A stretch of DNA of 64,000 nucleotides from Bryobacteraceae bacterium (GCA_023384675.1 JAHDVK010000001.1:62001-126000); one strand, 5' to 3'. Positions 45,342-54,480 are shown, counted from the stretch's first letter. Numbers and translations: made by a program. Notes: generated by a model not told the origin, from the sequence alone.

Positions 45342-46700
45342 ATGATTCGACTGAGTGTGTTTCTGGCGCTTTTCTGCGCGCTGGCGCCGGCGCAGATCCT
45401 GAGGGTTTCGCCGGGCGGACGGCACTTGCAGCACTCCGACGGGCGGCCGTTCCTCTATCTCGGCGACACAGCGTGGGAGTTATTCCACCGGTTGAACCGC
45501 GAAGAGGCGGACCTGTATCTGCGCAACCGGGCGGCGAAAGGCTTCACCGTGATTCAGGCCGTTGCTCTGGCCGAGCGCGACGGACTCACCGTTCCGAATC
45601 CCTACGGGCATCTGCCGCTCGTGGACCGCGATCCGGCGCGGCCCGTGGAGGGCTACTTCGAGCACGTGGACTACATTGTGAATCGCGCCGCGGAATTGGG
45701 GCTCACTGTGGGCATGCTGCCCACATGGGGTTCGTACTGGACAACCGGGAACAAGAACGCGGTATTCACCGCTGAGAATGCGCGGTTCTTCGGCCGATTC
45801 CTGGGTGCGCGGTACAAGGAGAAGCCCATCATCTGGATTCTGGGCGGCGATCAGAACATCCGCACGCCCGCCGAGCGCGCGATCATCGATGCGATGGCCG
45901 AAGGGCTGGCCGAGGGCGATGGGGGGCGTCATCTGAAGACCTTTCATCCGCGCGGGCCGGGCATGTCGTCACTGCAATTACGCGACGCGAAGTGGCTCGA
46001 CTTCCATATGTCCCAAACCTCGCATGGCGCCCGCGATCACGACACGGGCCTTTACATCGAGCACGACCGCGCGCTGAACCCACCCAAGCCCACACTGGAC
46101 GGCGAACCGCGTTACGAGATGATTCCAGTGGGTTTCTACTTCGCCAACTACAGCCGATTGGAGCGCATGGACGACTTCGACGCGCGCACCGCGGCCTACT
46201 GGGCGATGCTCGCCGGGGCGGCGGGGCACACCTACGGGCATAATTCGGTGTGGCAGATGTGGAAACCGGGGCTGCCTTCGGCAATCAACGCCGATATTCC
46301 GTGGATGCAAGCGATTGACCATCCGGGAGCGTTTCAGATGGGGCACTTGCGAAGGCTCCTCGAATCGCGGCCCTGGCAGACGCTGATTCCGGACCAGTCG
46401 ATTATCCGCAGCGGCCCGGCGACGGGTCCGGCAACAGTCCGCGCGGCCCGCGCCGCGGACGGGAGGTTCGCGTTCATTTATACGCCGCGCGGGGAGCAGT
46501 TCACGCTGGATAGGGGCATCATCAAGGCTGAACGTGTGAAGGAGATCTGGTGGGACCCGCGCTATGGCGTGGCGCATCACATCCACACAGGTGACAACCA
46601 GGCCTTTCAAACCTATACACCGCCGACTTCGGGCAGGGGCCAGGACTGGCTGCTGATCCTCGAGGATGAGGCGGCGAAGTTTCCGCTGCCGGTGCCATGA
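45342..46700 (+). CDS. DUF4038 glycoside hydrolase (GH140/apiosidase-like)
   Basis: A 452-residue protein with a short signal peptide (MIRLSVFLALFCALAPAQ), then the DUF4038 TIM-barrel: FLYLGDTAWELFHRLNREEA, GFTVIQAVALA, IIWILGGDQN (Asp/Glu-region for catalysis), and MLAGAAGHTYGHNSVWQMW. A C-terminal beta-sandwich follows (about 365-450). The characterised reference for the family is an apiosidase; other members act on different glycosides. Probably secreted. Confidence 0.85.
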   Translation: MIRLSVFLALFCALAPAQILRVSPGGRHLQHSDGRPFLYLGDTAWELFHRLNREEADLYLRNRAAKGFTVIQAVALAERDGLTVPNPYGHLPLVDRDPARPVEGYFEHVDYIVNRAAELGLTVGMLPTWGSYWTTGNKNAVFTAENARFFGRFLGARYKEKPIIWILGGDQNIRTPAERAIIDAMAEGLAEGDGGRHLKTFHPRGPGMSSLQLRDAKWLDFHMSQTSHGARDHDTGLYIEHDRALNPPKPTLDGEPRYEMIPVGFYFANYSRLERMDDFDARTAAYWAMLAGAAGHTYGHNSVWQMWKPGLPSAINADIPWMQAIDHPGAFQMGHLRRLLESRPWQTLIPDQSIIRSGPATGPATVRAARAADGRFAFIYTPRGEQFTLDRGIIKAERVKEIWWDPRYGVAHHIHTGDNQAFQTYTPPTSGRGQDWLLILEDEAAKFPLPVP

Positions 46701-46763
46701 ACCCTGGCGCGCTCTTGCCGCCGGCTGGGGCGCTGCTGTGCTGTAATTGAATTGTCACAATTC

Positions 46764-47423
46764 ATGCGCGGCCTTTTCTGTCTGCTTCTGCCAGTGCTGG
46801 CGTTCGCCAATCCCCCGTTAACCGATGATGCCGAGTCGCTTCACATCGTCAATCTGAACCTGGACTTTAAGCCGGGCTGGACGCTGCAACTGCACTCCCG
46901 CGTGCGGACGTTCGAGAACATGAGTTCGTTCAACCAGTTCCGGGCAGGTCCGATTCTGATGGTGCAGCTCAAGCCGAAACTGTTGGGTCTGGCGGGGTAT
47001 TACTTCATTGACCAGAACCGGCGCGTCGTCTACCAGGATTTTCATGTGCATCGGGTGTGGATGGGCGCGCAGGTGCGCGCCGTGTCGCGGCCGATGTGGA
47101 CCATGGACGCGCGGTCTATCACCGAGCGGTTCATTTCAAGCGAATTTGCCGACTACTTCCGATTCCGAAACCGGCTGATGGTGAACGGAAATGGGAATGG
47201 GAACGGAAAGAAGTGGCTGCCCTTTATCAGCGCCGAAGTGTTGCGGCAGCAGACCATCTGGTACGGGCGCTTCACGGTTGGAATGCAATACCGTCCCCGT
47301 CGCGGGGTGCTAACCAGCCTGGGCTATGAGTACCGTCCTTCGCCCATCGGTTCACCGTCGCACATCCTGGCGACCATGATTCAGTTCGAACGGCTGCGGC
47401 GAATTCCGCCGCATATCGATTAA
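46764..47423 (+). CDS. DUF2490 outer-membrane-type protein
   Basis: A 219-residue protein with a signal peptide (GLFCLLLPVLAFA) and beta strands alternating with turns (QLHSRVRTFENM, FNQFRAGPILMVQL, WTMDARSITERF), as in DUF2490. A loop contains a GNGNGNGK repeat coded by tandem AATGGG/AACGG-like units. ATG 46764 is preferred over TTG 46752. It follows the DUF4038 gene. Confidence 0.75.
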   Translation: MRGLFCLLLPVLAFANPPLTDDAESLHIVNLNLDFKPGWTLQLHSRVRTFENMSSFNQFRAGPILMVQLKPKLLGLAGYYFIDQNRRVVYQDFHVHRVWMGAQVRAVSRPMWTMDARSITERFISSEFADYFRFRNRLMVNGNGNGNGKKWLPFISAEVLRQQTIWYGRFTVGMQYRPRRGVLTSLGYEYRPSPIGSPSHILATMIQFERLRRIPPHID

Positions 47424-47433
47424 CCCTGAGCGC

Positions 47434-48249
47434 CTACTCGTCGTACTTCCCAATGCGGCGCACCCAGATATTGCGGAAGCTGGTGGGTTCGTTGTGGTTC
47501 TGGAGCATGATGGGCGCTTCGGGGCCGTGGGGCTCGAACGCCTTGTGGATGCGGTGGGCCATCTGGCCGATGAAGGCTTGCGCGTGGTGCACAAGCACGC
47601 CGTTATGGACCACGGTCACCACCGGCGGGCTCACCAGCTTGCCATCCTCGAACTTCGGCGCCTTGAAGAAGATGTCGTAGCTGTTCCACTCGTTCGCGGG
47701 GCTGGTGGCGTTCTTGAGCGGCGGGAACTGCCCGTAGATGGAAGCCGCCTGGCCGTCGGCGTAGGTCTCGTTGTCGTAGCTTTCCAGCACCTGAATCTCA
47801 TAACGGCCCATCAGAATCACGCCGGAATTACCGCGATTCTGACCGCATTTCACCAGGCCGGGTTTCCATTCGAGGTGAAGCTGAAGGTCGCCGAACTGGT
47901 CCTTCGTCACCAGGTCGCCGCGGCCGGCGACCGTCATGATGCCGCCCTCCACCTTCCACTGCGGATCGAGCTGCTGGCCGCGCCGGTAGGAGTTCCACTT
48001 GTCCAGATTCTTGCCGTCGAACAGCACGATGGCGTCCGAAGGCGGCGGCGTGGCCACCACGCTGCCCGTGACGCGCGCGGGCCGCGGCCGGTCAATGTCA
48101 TGCACCTTCCAGGACTGCCCCGGCAGTTGCGGCGTGTCGCGGTAGCCGGGCGGGTCCGGGCACGGCACCGGCTTGGGCGCGGGCGCCTGCGCGCAGGCGG
48201 CCAGCGCGGCCACCGCGAATAGGAAAGCGAGGGAGGCGGTTTGTTTCAT
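47434..48249 (-). CDS. DUF1080 (3-keto-glycoside hydrolase-like) lipoprotein
   Basis: A 271-residue protein. The N-terminus ends in a lipobox LAAC (Cys 19). The DUF1080 beta-sandwich follows: IVLFDGKNLDKWNSYRRG, WKVEGGIMTVAGRGDLVTKDQFGDLQLHLEW (abbreviated), GNSGVILMGRYEIQVLESY. DUF1080 proteins are linked to hydrolysis of 3-keto sugars made by Gfo/Idh/MocA enzymes, and such an enzyme sits 16 bases upstream on the same strand. Confidence 0.9.
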   Translation of the reverse strand: MKQTASLAFLFAVAALAACAQAPAPKPVPCPDPPGYRDTPQLPGQSWKVHDIDRPRPARVTGSVVATPPPSDAIVLFDGKNLDKWNSYRRGQQLDPQWKVEGGIMTVAGRGDLVTKDQFGDLQLHLEWKPGLVKCGQNRGNSGVILMGRYEIQVLESYDNETYADGQAASIYGQFPPLKNATSPANEWNSYDIFFKAPKFEDGKLVSPPVVTVVHNGVLVHHAQAFIGQMAHRIHKAFEPHGPEAPIMLQNHNEPTSFRNIWVRRIGKYDE

Positions 48250-48265
48250 GACGATAATTTCTAAT

Positions 48266-49468
48266 TTACCAGCGCAGCTTGAGGTCGGCGGTCCAGCGCT
48301 CGCCGGAGGCCATCATCTCGTCCCACGTCACAGTGCCGTGTTTGTAAGCGGCCATGCGGCCGAGAATGGCGGTGAGGTTCGACTCCACGGCGGTTTCGGC
48401 GTTGTTGACGGGCTTGTTTTCGCGGATCGCCGCGATGAAAGCCTTCACGTTGTTGATGGCGCCTTCGCGGAAGGTGGGGTCCTTCTCGGCGCCCATCCAG
48501 GCGTTGGGGCCTGCGATTCGGACGAGGCCGCCGTAATGGGTGTCGGCCATCCCGTTGAGGCCGAACACGCGCACGCACAGGTCGCCGAAGGCATTCGTCA
48601 ACTGATGGGACGAGAAGTCGGCGTGGACGTTATTGGGATAGTCGTAGTGGACGAGGAAATGGTCCCAGGCGTCGGAGCCTTCGTAGCCGGTGCCGGTCCA
48701 ATCGGTGCGCCCGCCGGTGCCGGTGGCCTTGGTGGGGTGGCCGCGCAGGAACCAATTGGCGACGTCGATCACATGGATGTTCTGCTCGACGATGATGTCG
48801 CCGCCCAGCACTTTGTCCATGTAGAAATTCATGATGCGGCGCTGTCCGGGGTCCATGCCGGGCGTGCCCTTATCCTTCGAGGGACGGCCGGCATAGTAAT
48901 AGACCTGCGCGAAGACGGGCGCGCCGAGGTCGCCGCGATGAATCCGCTGCGCCGTTTCCTGGTACACCGGCTGCGCGCGGGTTTGAAAATCCACCAGGTA
49001 GCTGAGGTTCTTTGCACGCGCGGCGGCGGCTGATTTCAGCACGTCGTTGCAGCCCCACACATCCACCGCGGCGGGCTTCGCCATGAAGACGTGCTTGCCG
49101 GCGTTGACGGCGGCCCACGCTTGCTCGGGGTGGAAGTAGGTCGGGGTTTCGATGATGACCGCATCCAGCCTGGAGTTGGCCAGCTCGCGGAAGGCCTCCG
49201 GCCCGTGATAGGCGCGCGAGTCGCCGACGTTGAACTTTTCGCGCGTCTTGTCCAGGTTCGCCTTGATGACGTCGGCGAGGGCGACAATGCGCGCACCGGT
49301 GAACTCGGGGAAGAATGGGCCGATCCAATTGCCGCGCCCGCCGCAGCCGACTATCCCGATTTCGACGGTGGAATTGGCCTGGCTGCCGAATGCGGTCTCC
49401 GGCTTCACCAGCAGCAGTCCGCCCGCGCCCGCGGCGCGCAGAAAATCGCGGCGATCTTTTTCAGCCAT
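48266..49468 (-). CDS. Tat-exported Gfo/Idh/MocA family oxidoreductase
   Basis: A 400-residue protein with twin-arginine signal DRRDFLRAAGAGGLLL, Rossmann motif IGIVGCGGRG, block VIIETPTYFHPEQAWAAVNA, and MAKPAAVDVWG where the EKP motif reads AKP. The C-terminal domain has QNIHVIDVANWFL with a likely catalytic His. The AKP change may alter cofactor handling. It forms a two-gene unit with the DUF1080 lipoprotein. Confidence 0.9.
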   Translation of the reverse strand: MAEKDRRDFLRAAGAGGLLLVKPETAFGSQANSTVEIGIVGCGGRGNWIGPFFPEFTGARIVALADVIKANLDKTREKFNVGDSRAYHGPEAFRELANSRLDAVIIETPTYFHPEQAWAAVNAGKHVFMAKPAAVDVWGCNDVLKSAAAARAKNLSYLVDFQTRAQPVYQETAQRIHRGDLGAPVFAQVYYYAGRPSKDKGTPGMDPGQRRIMNFYMDKVLGGDIIVEQNIHVIDVANWFLRGHPTKATGTGGRTDWTGTGYEGSDAWDHFLVHYDYPNNVHADFSSHQLTNAFGDLCVRVFGLNGMADTHYGGLVRIAGPNAWMGAEKDPTFREGAINNVKAFIAAIRENKPVNNAETAVESNLTAILGRMAAYKHGTVTWDEMMASGERWTADLKLRW

Positions 49469-49507
49469 GAATGCCTCCCTGCAGGGAGGACTTTATCACA
49501 ACAACGG

Positions 49508-50821
49508 TCAGCCGGGCAGCAGCTTCGTGATGTCGTTATAGATGACGAAAACGACGATCATCATCAGGAACACAAAGCCGAGCTTGAAGATGTTTTCCTT
49601 CAGTTGCAGGCTGAGGTCGCGGCGGATGAAGATCTCGATCAGCAGCAGCAGAATCACGCCGCCATCGAGAATGGGGATCGGCAGCAGATTGAAGATCGCC
49701 AGGTTCAGGCTGACCGTGGCCATCAGGCCTATGAACGTGTAGGCGCCCTCGCGCGCGGCCTGGCCCGAGAGTTGCGCGATGCCGATCGGCCCTTCCAGCG
49801 ATTTGGCCGAGCTGCGCCGCTCAATGATCGACTGCAGGAAACGGAAGATCAACGTCGCGCCCTTCAGATTCTGGTTGACGGACTCGCGCACCGCCTCGCC
49901 TAGGCCAAGCTGCGTGTAGATCACGCGCGGCGCCAGCTTGATGCCGATCAGCCAGCGCTTTTCGCCGTTCGCTTCCTCGCTCTGGGCGGGATTGATGGAC
50001 ACGGACCGCTCCTCGCCGTCGCGGCGGTACACCACGTCGACGGGGCTGCCCTCAGACGCGGCCAGCGCTTCGTGGATCGTGTAGACGGTGCGGATCGGCT
50101 CGCCGTTGATCGAGATCAGCACGTCGCCCGTCTTGAGGCCCTTCTTTTCGGCGTCCATGCCCGGCAGCAGGCCGCCGACTTCGATGTCGGTCTGCTCGGC
50201 CCAGCCCGCGGAGCCAACCCCCGTGCGCTCGTCGAGCACAGGCGTGACGACAAGGCGTACCTCCTCGCCATTGCGCTTCACCAGCATCGGCATGGGCTTG
50301 CCCGCGCTCACCACCTCGCGCAGCATGATGTCTTCCCACGCAGGCCCCTGCTGATTTTCGACCTGGATGATGACATCGCCCAACCGCGCGCCGGCCTTCG
50401 CGGCGGGGCCATCCGGTTTGATGTAGCCCACCGTGGCGGGCGCGCCCGCGTTGGCGAGCTGTGGATACCGCACCATGAAGAGCCCGGCGAGCAGCGCCAC
50501 CGCGAGCACAATGTTCATGGCGGGTCCGGCGAAGACGACAATCAACCTCTGCCATCGGGGTTTGGCTTGAAAGCCGCGGGGATCCTGTTCATCGCCCGGT
50601 TGTTCGCCGGCCATGCGGACATAGCCGCCAAAGGGGATGAGCGAGATGCGGAAGTCGGTTTCACCGCGGCGGAAGCCGAAGATGCGGGGGCCGAAGCCGA
50701 TGCTGAAGGCGTCCACGCGGACGTCGAACCAGCGCGCCGCCCAGTAGTGGCCGAGCTCGTGGATCACGATCATGATCCCGATTAAAACCAGCAGCCACCA
50801 GAGATTCTCGAAAAATGCCAT
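49508..50821 (-). CDS. rseP: RseP-type site-2 zinc metalloprotease
   Basis: A 437-residue membrane protease. Zinc motif HELGH near residue 22, PDZ domains in the middle (VGYIKPDGPAAKAGARLGDVII; VGGLLPGMDAEKKGLKTGDVL, abbreviated), and NLLPIPILDGG near the end supplying the third ligand. RseP cleaves anti-sigma factors and signal peptides inside the membrane. ATG 50821 fits the family. It follows dxr by 7 bases, an order widely conserved. Confidence 0.95.
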   Translation of the reverse strand: MAFFENLWWLLVLIGIMIVIHELGHYWAARWFDVRVDAFSIGFGPRIFGFRRGETDFRISLIPFGGYVRMAGEQPGDEQDPRGFQAKPRWQRLIVVFAGPAMNIVLAVALLAGLFMVRYPQLANAGAPATVGYIKPDGPAAKAGARLGDVIIQVENQQGPAWEDIMLREVVSAGKPMPMLVKRNGEEVRLVVTPVLDERTGVGSAGWAEQTDIEVGGLLPGMDAEKKGLKTGDVLISINGEPIRTVYTIHEALAASEGSPVDVVYRRDGEERSVSINPAQSEEANGEKRWLIGIKLAPRVIYTQLGLGEAVRESVNQNLKGATLIFRFLQSIIERRSSAKSLEGPIGIAQLSGQAAREGAYTFIGLMATVSLNLAIFNLLPIPILDGGVILLLLIEIFIRRDLSLQLKENIFKLGFVFLMMIVVFVIYNDITKLLPG

Positions 50822-50828
50822 CGTTCTC

Positions 50829-52046
50829 TTATCCTTCCCGGGCTGTACGCACAGGGACGGCCACCGGAGCGGCGGCGCGTTCCTCAATCATATCGCTTGC
50901 GATGCGGCGGGCTTCGCGGTCCAGTTCCAGTACGTCGTCAATCGATGCGGCCGCGCGCGCGCCGGCGCGGGCCAGCGTCTCTTCCACCACTTCGGCGATG
51001 CCGGTGAACGGCAGCCGCCCGGCGAGAAAGGCCTCGACGGCAATCTCGTCCGCCGCGTTCAGCACGCAGGCCGCCGAACCGCCGGTGCGCTGGGCTTCGT
51101 AGGCCAGCCGCAGCAGAGGGAACTTCTCGAGGTCGGGCGGGGCGAAGTCCCAGGTGCGGGCCTCGCGCCAGTCCAGTCGCGGGACCGGCGCCTCCAGCCG
51201 TTCCGGCCACGTCAGCGCGTATTGAATGGGCATCCGCATATCCGTCGCGCACACCTGCGCAATCACGCTGCCGTCGTTGTATTCCACCATGGCGTGCACT
51301 GTGGACTGCGGATGGATCACCACCTCCACTTCGTCCGGCGGAAAACCGAACAACCAGCAGGCTTCGATCACCTCGAAACCTTTGTTCATCAGCGTGGCGG
51401 AATCGATGGTGATGCGGGGGCCCATCTTCCAAGTTGGATGATTCAGGGCCTGCGCCGGTGACATATCCTTCAACTGTTCGCGCGGGGTATTGCGGAAGGG
51501 GCCGCCGGAAGCGGTCAAAATCAATTTGGTGACTTCGCCGCGGCGGCCGGCGCGCAGGCATTGGTGCGCGCCGTTGTGTTCGCTGTCCACGGGAATGAGT
51601 TCGGCGCCGTGCCCGGCAACCGCCCGCATCACCAGGTCCCCGGCCGCCACCAGGGTTTCCTTGTTGGCGAGACCGATGCGCTTGCCCGCGCATGCGGCCG
51701 CGTACGTGGCTTCGAGTCCCGCCACGCCGACAATGGCGGAAATCAGACAATCGGCTTCCGGAGCAACAGCGGCGGCGCGGTAAGCGGCCGCGCCGGCGGC
51801 TAATTCGGGATGGTCGCGGCGGGCCAGGCCCAGCGCCTCGAGCGCGGCCTGAAGCCGCGGCAGATGCGCCGCATCGGCTGTCACGGCGACTTCAGGGCGA
51901 AATTCTGCGATCTGGCGCGCAAGTTCGTCGATGTTCCGGCCCGCGATCAGGGCATGGACGCCAAAACGGTCCCGGCGCTGCCGCACGACATCCAGGGTGC
52001 TTTGGCCGATGCTACCCGTGGAACCGAGGATCGTCAGTCGCTGCAT
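50829..52046 (-). CDS. dxr: 1-deoxy-D-xylulose 5-phosphate reductoisomerase
   Basis: A 405-residue enzyme of the methylerythritol phosphate pathway of isoprenoid synthesis. The NADPH motif GSTGSIGQSTLDVV opens the protein; the metal and substrate blocks IPVDSEHNGAHQCL, LTASGGPFRN, HPTWKMGPRITIDSATLMNK and FEVIEA are present. The usual SEHSA reads SEHNG here. It leads a dxr-rseP unit. A region of interlocked inverted repeats lies 110-190 bases upstream. Confidence 0.96.
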   Translation of the reverse strand: MQRLTILGSTGSIGQSTLDVVRQRRDRFGVHALIAGRNIDELARQIAEFRPEVAVTADAAHLPRLQAALEALGLARRDHPELAAGAAAYRAAAVAPEADCLISAIVGVAGLEATYAAACAGKRIGLANKETLVAAGDLVMRAVAGHGAELIPVDSEHNGAHQCLRAGRRGEVTKLILTASGGPFRNTPREQLKDMSPAQALNHPTWKMGPRITIDSATLMNKGFEVIEACWLFGFPPDEVEVVIHPQSTVHAMVEYNDGSVIAQVCATDMRMPIQYALTWPERLEAPVPRLDWREARTWDFAPPDLEKFPLLRLAYEAQRTGGSAACVLNAADEIAVEAFLAGRLPFTGIAEVVEETLARAGARAAASIDDVLELDREARRIASDMIEERAAAPVAVPVRTAREG

Positions 52047-52154
52047 GCCGAAACCACCGCCATCATATCATCCATGATTCACCCGTATGGCGAACAGATG
52101 GAACAGATGACGTAACGAACAACCGGCTCAACCTTTTTATTGTTTTGTGGAAGC

Positions 52155-52239
52155 AAGACCCAGAGGGCGCCAGGGAGGTGAATGCTTCAGGGGTCTTTTT
52201 TGAGGTTAGTCTCGCTTTGGTGGGAGTTGCCTCCCTGGC
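52155..52239. other. Interlocked inverted repeats in the dxr upstream region
   Basis: Two perfect inverted repeats are threaded through one another: AAGACCC (52155-52161) with GGGTCTT (52191-52197), and GCCAGGGAGG (52169-52178) with CCTCCCTGGC (52230-52239). The order A-B-A'-B' is that of a pseudoknot. On the plus strand A' runs into T6, resembling a terminator; on the minus strand the region would be a leader of dxr. The 254 bases between dxr and the next gene hold no coding sequence. Confidence 0.45.
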
Positions 52240-52300
52240 TTGATTTCAGTCTCTCATAGAATTTTTGGGATTGCAAGCACTTTCTACAAAAAATTGTAGA

Positions 52301-53203
52301 TCACTCGGCAACTTTCTTGACCTCGACCCCCGCCATCCTCTCTAACACCTTGATTGTAGAGCAGATATCTTCTTCGGCGTGGCCTTCCGCGATTGCCATC
52401 TGGAAAAGTTGATGGGTGAGGCCGGTCAAGGGGAGGGGGACATCAAGTTCGGAGGCCGATTCCAGCATGAGGCCGATGTCCTTGTGCATCCATCTGACTG
52501 AAAAATTAGTACTAAAGTCCCGACGGAAGACGTAAGGGGCCTTAAAGGACACCAATCCGCTGCGCGCGGCCGAGTTGTTGAGGATCTCGAGCATCAGTTC
52601 GGGGTCGACGCCCGCGCGGGTGGAGAGCACCATCCCTTCGTTGAAGGCTTGTAACAGATTGGAAAGAATCAGGTTCTGGGTCAGTTTGGCGTGCAGGCCC
52701 TTCGCAGTGCCGCCGCAGTAATAAAGCTGTTTCCCCATCGGCTCCAGGTAGATTTTCACTTTTTCATAGATTACCGGGTCGCCGCCGATCATGAAAGTGA
52801 GCGTACCGCCCTCGGCGCCGGGTCTGGAGCCAGTACAGGGCGCGTCGAGGAAGTGGGCCTGTTTGGCGGCCAGGGCGGCGGCGGCGCGGTGGGCGTAGGC
52901 CACCGAGACGGTGGAGCAGTCCACCACGACGGCGCCGGGACGGATTGTGGAGAGCAGGCCGGCGTCGCCGAGGGTGACGGTCTCCGACATGGCGGTGTCG
53001 CCGACGCACAGGAAAATGATGTCCGCGGCGGAGGCCACATCGGCGGGCGTTGCGCAGGCGGTGGCGAGGTCCGGGTGCGCGGCGGCGAGTTGCGCGCTCT
53101 TTGAGGCGGTGTGCGACCAGAGGGCTACGCGATGGCCGGCCGCCAGAAGGTTGCGGGCCATCGGGTAGCCCATGATGCCGAGTCCAAGGAATCCGAGTGT
53201 CAT
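52301..53203 (-). CDS. 3-hydroxyisobutyrate dehydrogenase-like NAD(P)-dependent oxidoreductase
   Basis: A 300-residue beta-hydroxyacid dehydrogenase: Rossmann motif GFLGLGIMGYPMARNL, substrate block FLDAPCTGSRPGAEGGTL, and the catalytic Lys in GLHAKLTQNLI. It oxidises a hydroxy acid or reduces a semialdehyde (tartronate semialdehyde or similar). ATG 53203 begins at the Rossmann strand. It is divergent from the hydroxypyruvate reductase-like gene, 52 bases apart, which would suit a glyoxylate/glycerate role. Confidence 0.92.
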   Translation of the reverse strand: MTLGFLGLGIMGYPMARNLLAAGHRVALWSHTASKSAQLAAAHPDLATACATPADVASAADIIFLCVGDTAMSETVTLGDAGLLSTIRPGAVVVDCSTVSVAYAHRAAAALAAKQAHFLDAPCTGSRPGAEGGTLTFMIGGDPVIYEKVKIYLEPMGKQLYYCGGTAKGLHAKLTQNLILSNLLQAFNEGMVLSTRAGVDPELMLEILNNSAARSGLVSFKAPYVFRRDFSTNFSVRWMHKDIGLMLESASELDVPLPLTGLTHQLFQMAIAEGHAEEDICSTIKVLERMAGVEVKKVAE

Positions 53204-53255
53204 TGTCCGGCATTGTAGAACGCCGGGCGCCGATGCGACAATCAGGGCAAGTTCC

Positions 53256-54230
53256 ATGCCGAAACCGAAAGTCCTCATCACGAAACGCATTTATCCCGAA
53301 CCCATCGAATTGCTCCGCCCGCATTGCGAGGTGGACTACGTGAATTCCGACGACGGCCTGCCGCCCGAAGAACTGGTGGAACGCGCGCGCGGCTGCACCG
53401 CGGTGGTGAGCCAGTTGACTGACCGGCTGCGGGCCGATGTCATCGAACGGCTCGATGGCGTGCGCGTGATCGCCAATGTCGCCGTGGGCTACGACAATAT
53501 CGACGTACCTGCGGCCACCGCGCGCGGCATCCTGGTGACCAATACGCCGGACGTGCTGACCGAAACCACCGCCGACTTCGCCTTCGCGCTGCTGATGGCC
53601 TCGGCGCGGCGCGTGGTGGAGGCGCACGCTTTTGTTCATTCCGGCCAGTGGAGCCGCTGGCTGATCGACCTGCTGGTGGGCCAGGATATTCACCACCGGA
53701 CGCTCGGCGTGTTCGGCATGGGCCGCATCGGGCAGGCGTTCGCGCGGCGCGCGCGGGGCTTCGCGATGAAGGTGCTCTATGCCGACAGCGTGGCGCTGGC
53801 GCCGGAAGTCGAGTCGGAGTTGGCGGCGCGCCGGGTGTCGAAGGAGGAATTGCTGCGCGAATCCGATTTTGTCAGCCTGCACGTGCCGCTCATGCCGGAG
53901 ACGAAGCATTTCATCGGCGCTGCCGAACTGGCGTTGATGAAGCCCACGGCGATCTTGCTTAACACCGCGCGCGGGCCCGTGGTGGACGAAGCCGCGCTCG
54001 TTGAGGCGCTGCGGGAGAAACGGATCGCAGGGGCGGGCCTGGACGTATTCGAGGAAGAGCCCAAGGTGCACCCGGGCTTGCTCGAGTTGACCAACGTCAC
54101 GCTCGCGCCGCATATCGCCAGCGCCTCGGTGGCTACGCGGCGGCGGATGTCGGAAATGGCGGTGGAGAACGCGCTGGCGGTGGTGCAGGGGCAGCGGCCC
54201 CCGAACCTGCTGAATCCAGAGGCGCTGTAG
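53256..54230 (+). CDS. D-isomer 2-hydroxyacid dehydrogenase (glyoxylate/hydroxypyruvate reductase-like)
   Basis: A 324-residue enzyme with NAD(P) motif GVFGMGRIGQAFARRA, the catalytic Arg in NTARGPVVDE, Glu in EEPKVHP and His in APHIASAS. It reduces glyoxylate or hydroxypyruvate with NAD(P)H. It diverges from a 3-hydroxyisobutyrate-type dehydrogenase, so both may act on three-carbon intermediates. Confidence 0.93.
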   Translation: MPKPKVLITKRIYPEPIELLRPHCEVDYVNSDDGLPPEELVERARGCTAVVSQLTDRLRADVIERLDGVRVIANVAVGYDNIDVPAATARGILVTNTPDVLTETTADFAFALLMASARRVVEAHAFVHSGQWSRWLIDLLVGQDIHHRTLGVFGMGRIGQAFARRARGFAMKVLYADSVALAPEVESELAARRVSKEELLRESDFVSLHVPLMPETKHFIGAAELALMKPTAILLNTARGPVVDEAALVEALREKRIAGAGLDVFEEEPKVHPGLLELTNVTLAPHIASASVATRRRMSEMAVENALAVVQGQRPPNLLNPEAL

Positions 54231-54240
54231 CGGGGGCGGT

Positions 54241-54480
54241 TCAGGCCGCGGCGGCTTTTTGGCCGGTGACAATCAGGCGCAGCAGCAGCACATCGGCGGG
54301 CTGATAGCAGGTGATGGGCAGGTTCGCCTGGTGTTCGTCGGAGTCGAGGATGTGCTTGCGGACCAACGCACGCAGTTCATCCAAGCTAACTTCAAGAATT
54401 CGGGCGACTTCGGCCTCGGTATAGTGCCCTCTAGGGGGTCGGGTCAAGTTCATGATCAGCGCCTGAGCTGGTGGCTTCAT
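54241..54480 (-). CDS. Small helix-turn-helix protein
   Basis: About 79 residues. A MerR/excisionase-like HTH is visible: YTEAEVARILEVSLDELRAL, followed by a short wing and YQPADVLLLRLI. Starts at 54480, 54453 or a TTG further up are possible. No effector domain. It is convergent with the hydroxyacid dehydrogenase gene. Confidence 0.65.
   Translation of the reverse strand: MKPPAQALIMNLTRPPRGHYTEAEVARILEVSLDELRALVRKHILDSDEHQANLPITCYQPADVLLLRLIVTGQKAAAA

Noticed and set aside
47190-47215. A tandem repeat coding GNGNGN as a possible phase-variation site
   Set aside because: Units are six bases and keep the frame, and the run is short and imperfect; it is a simple flexible loop.
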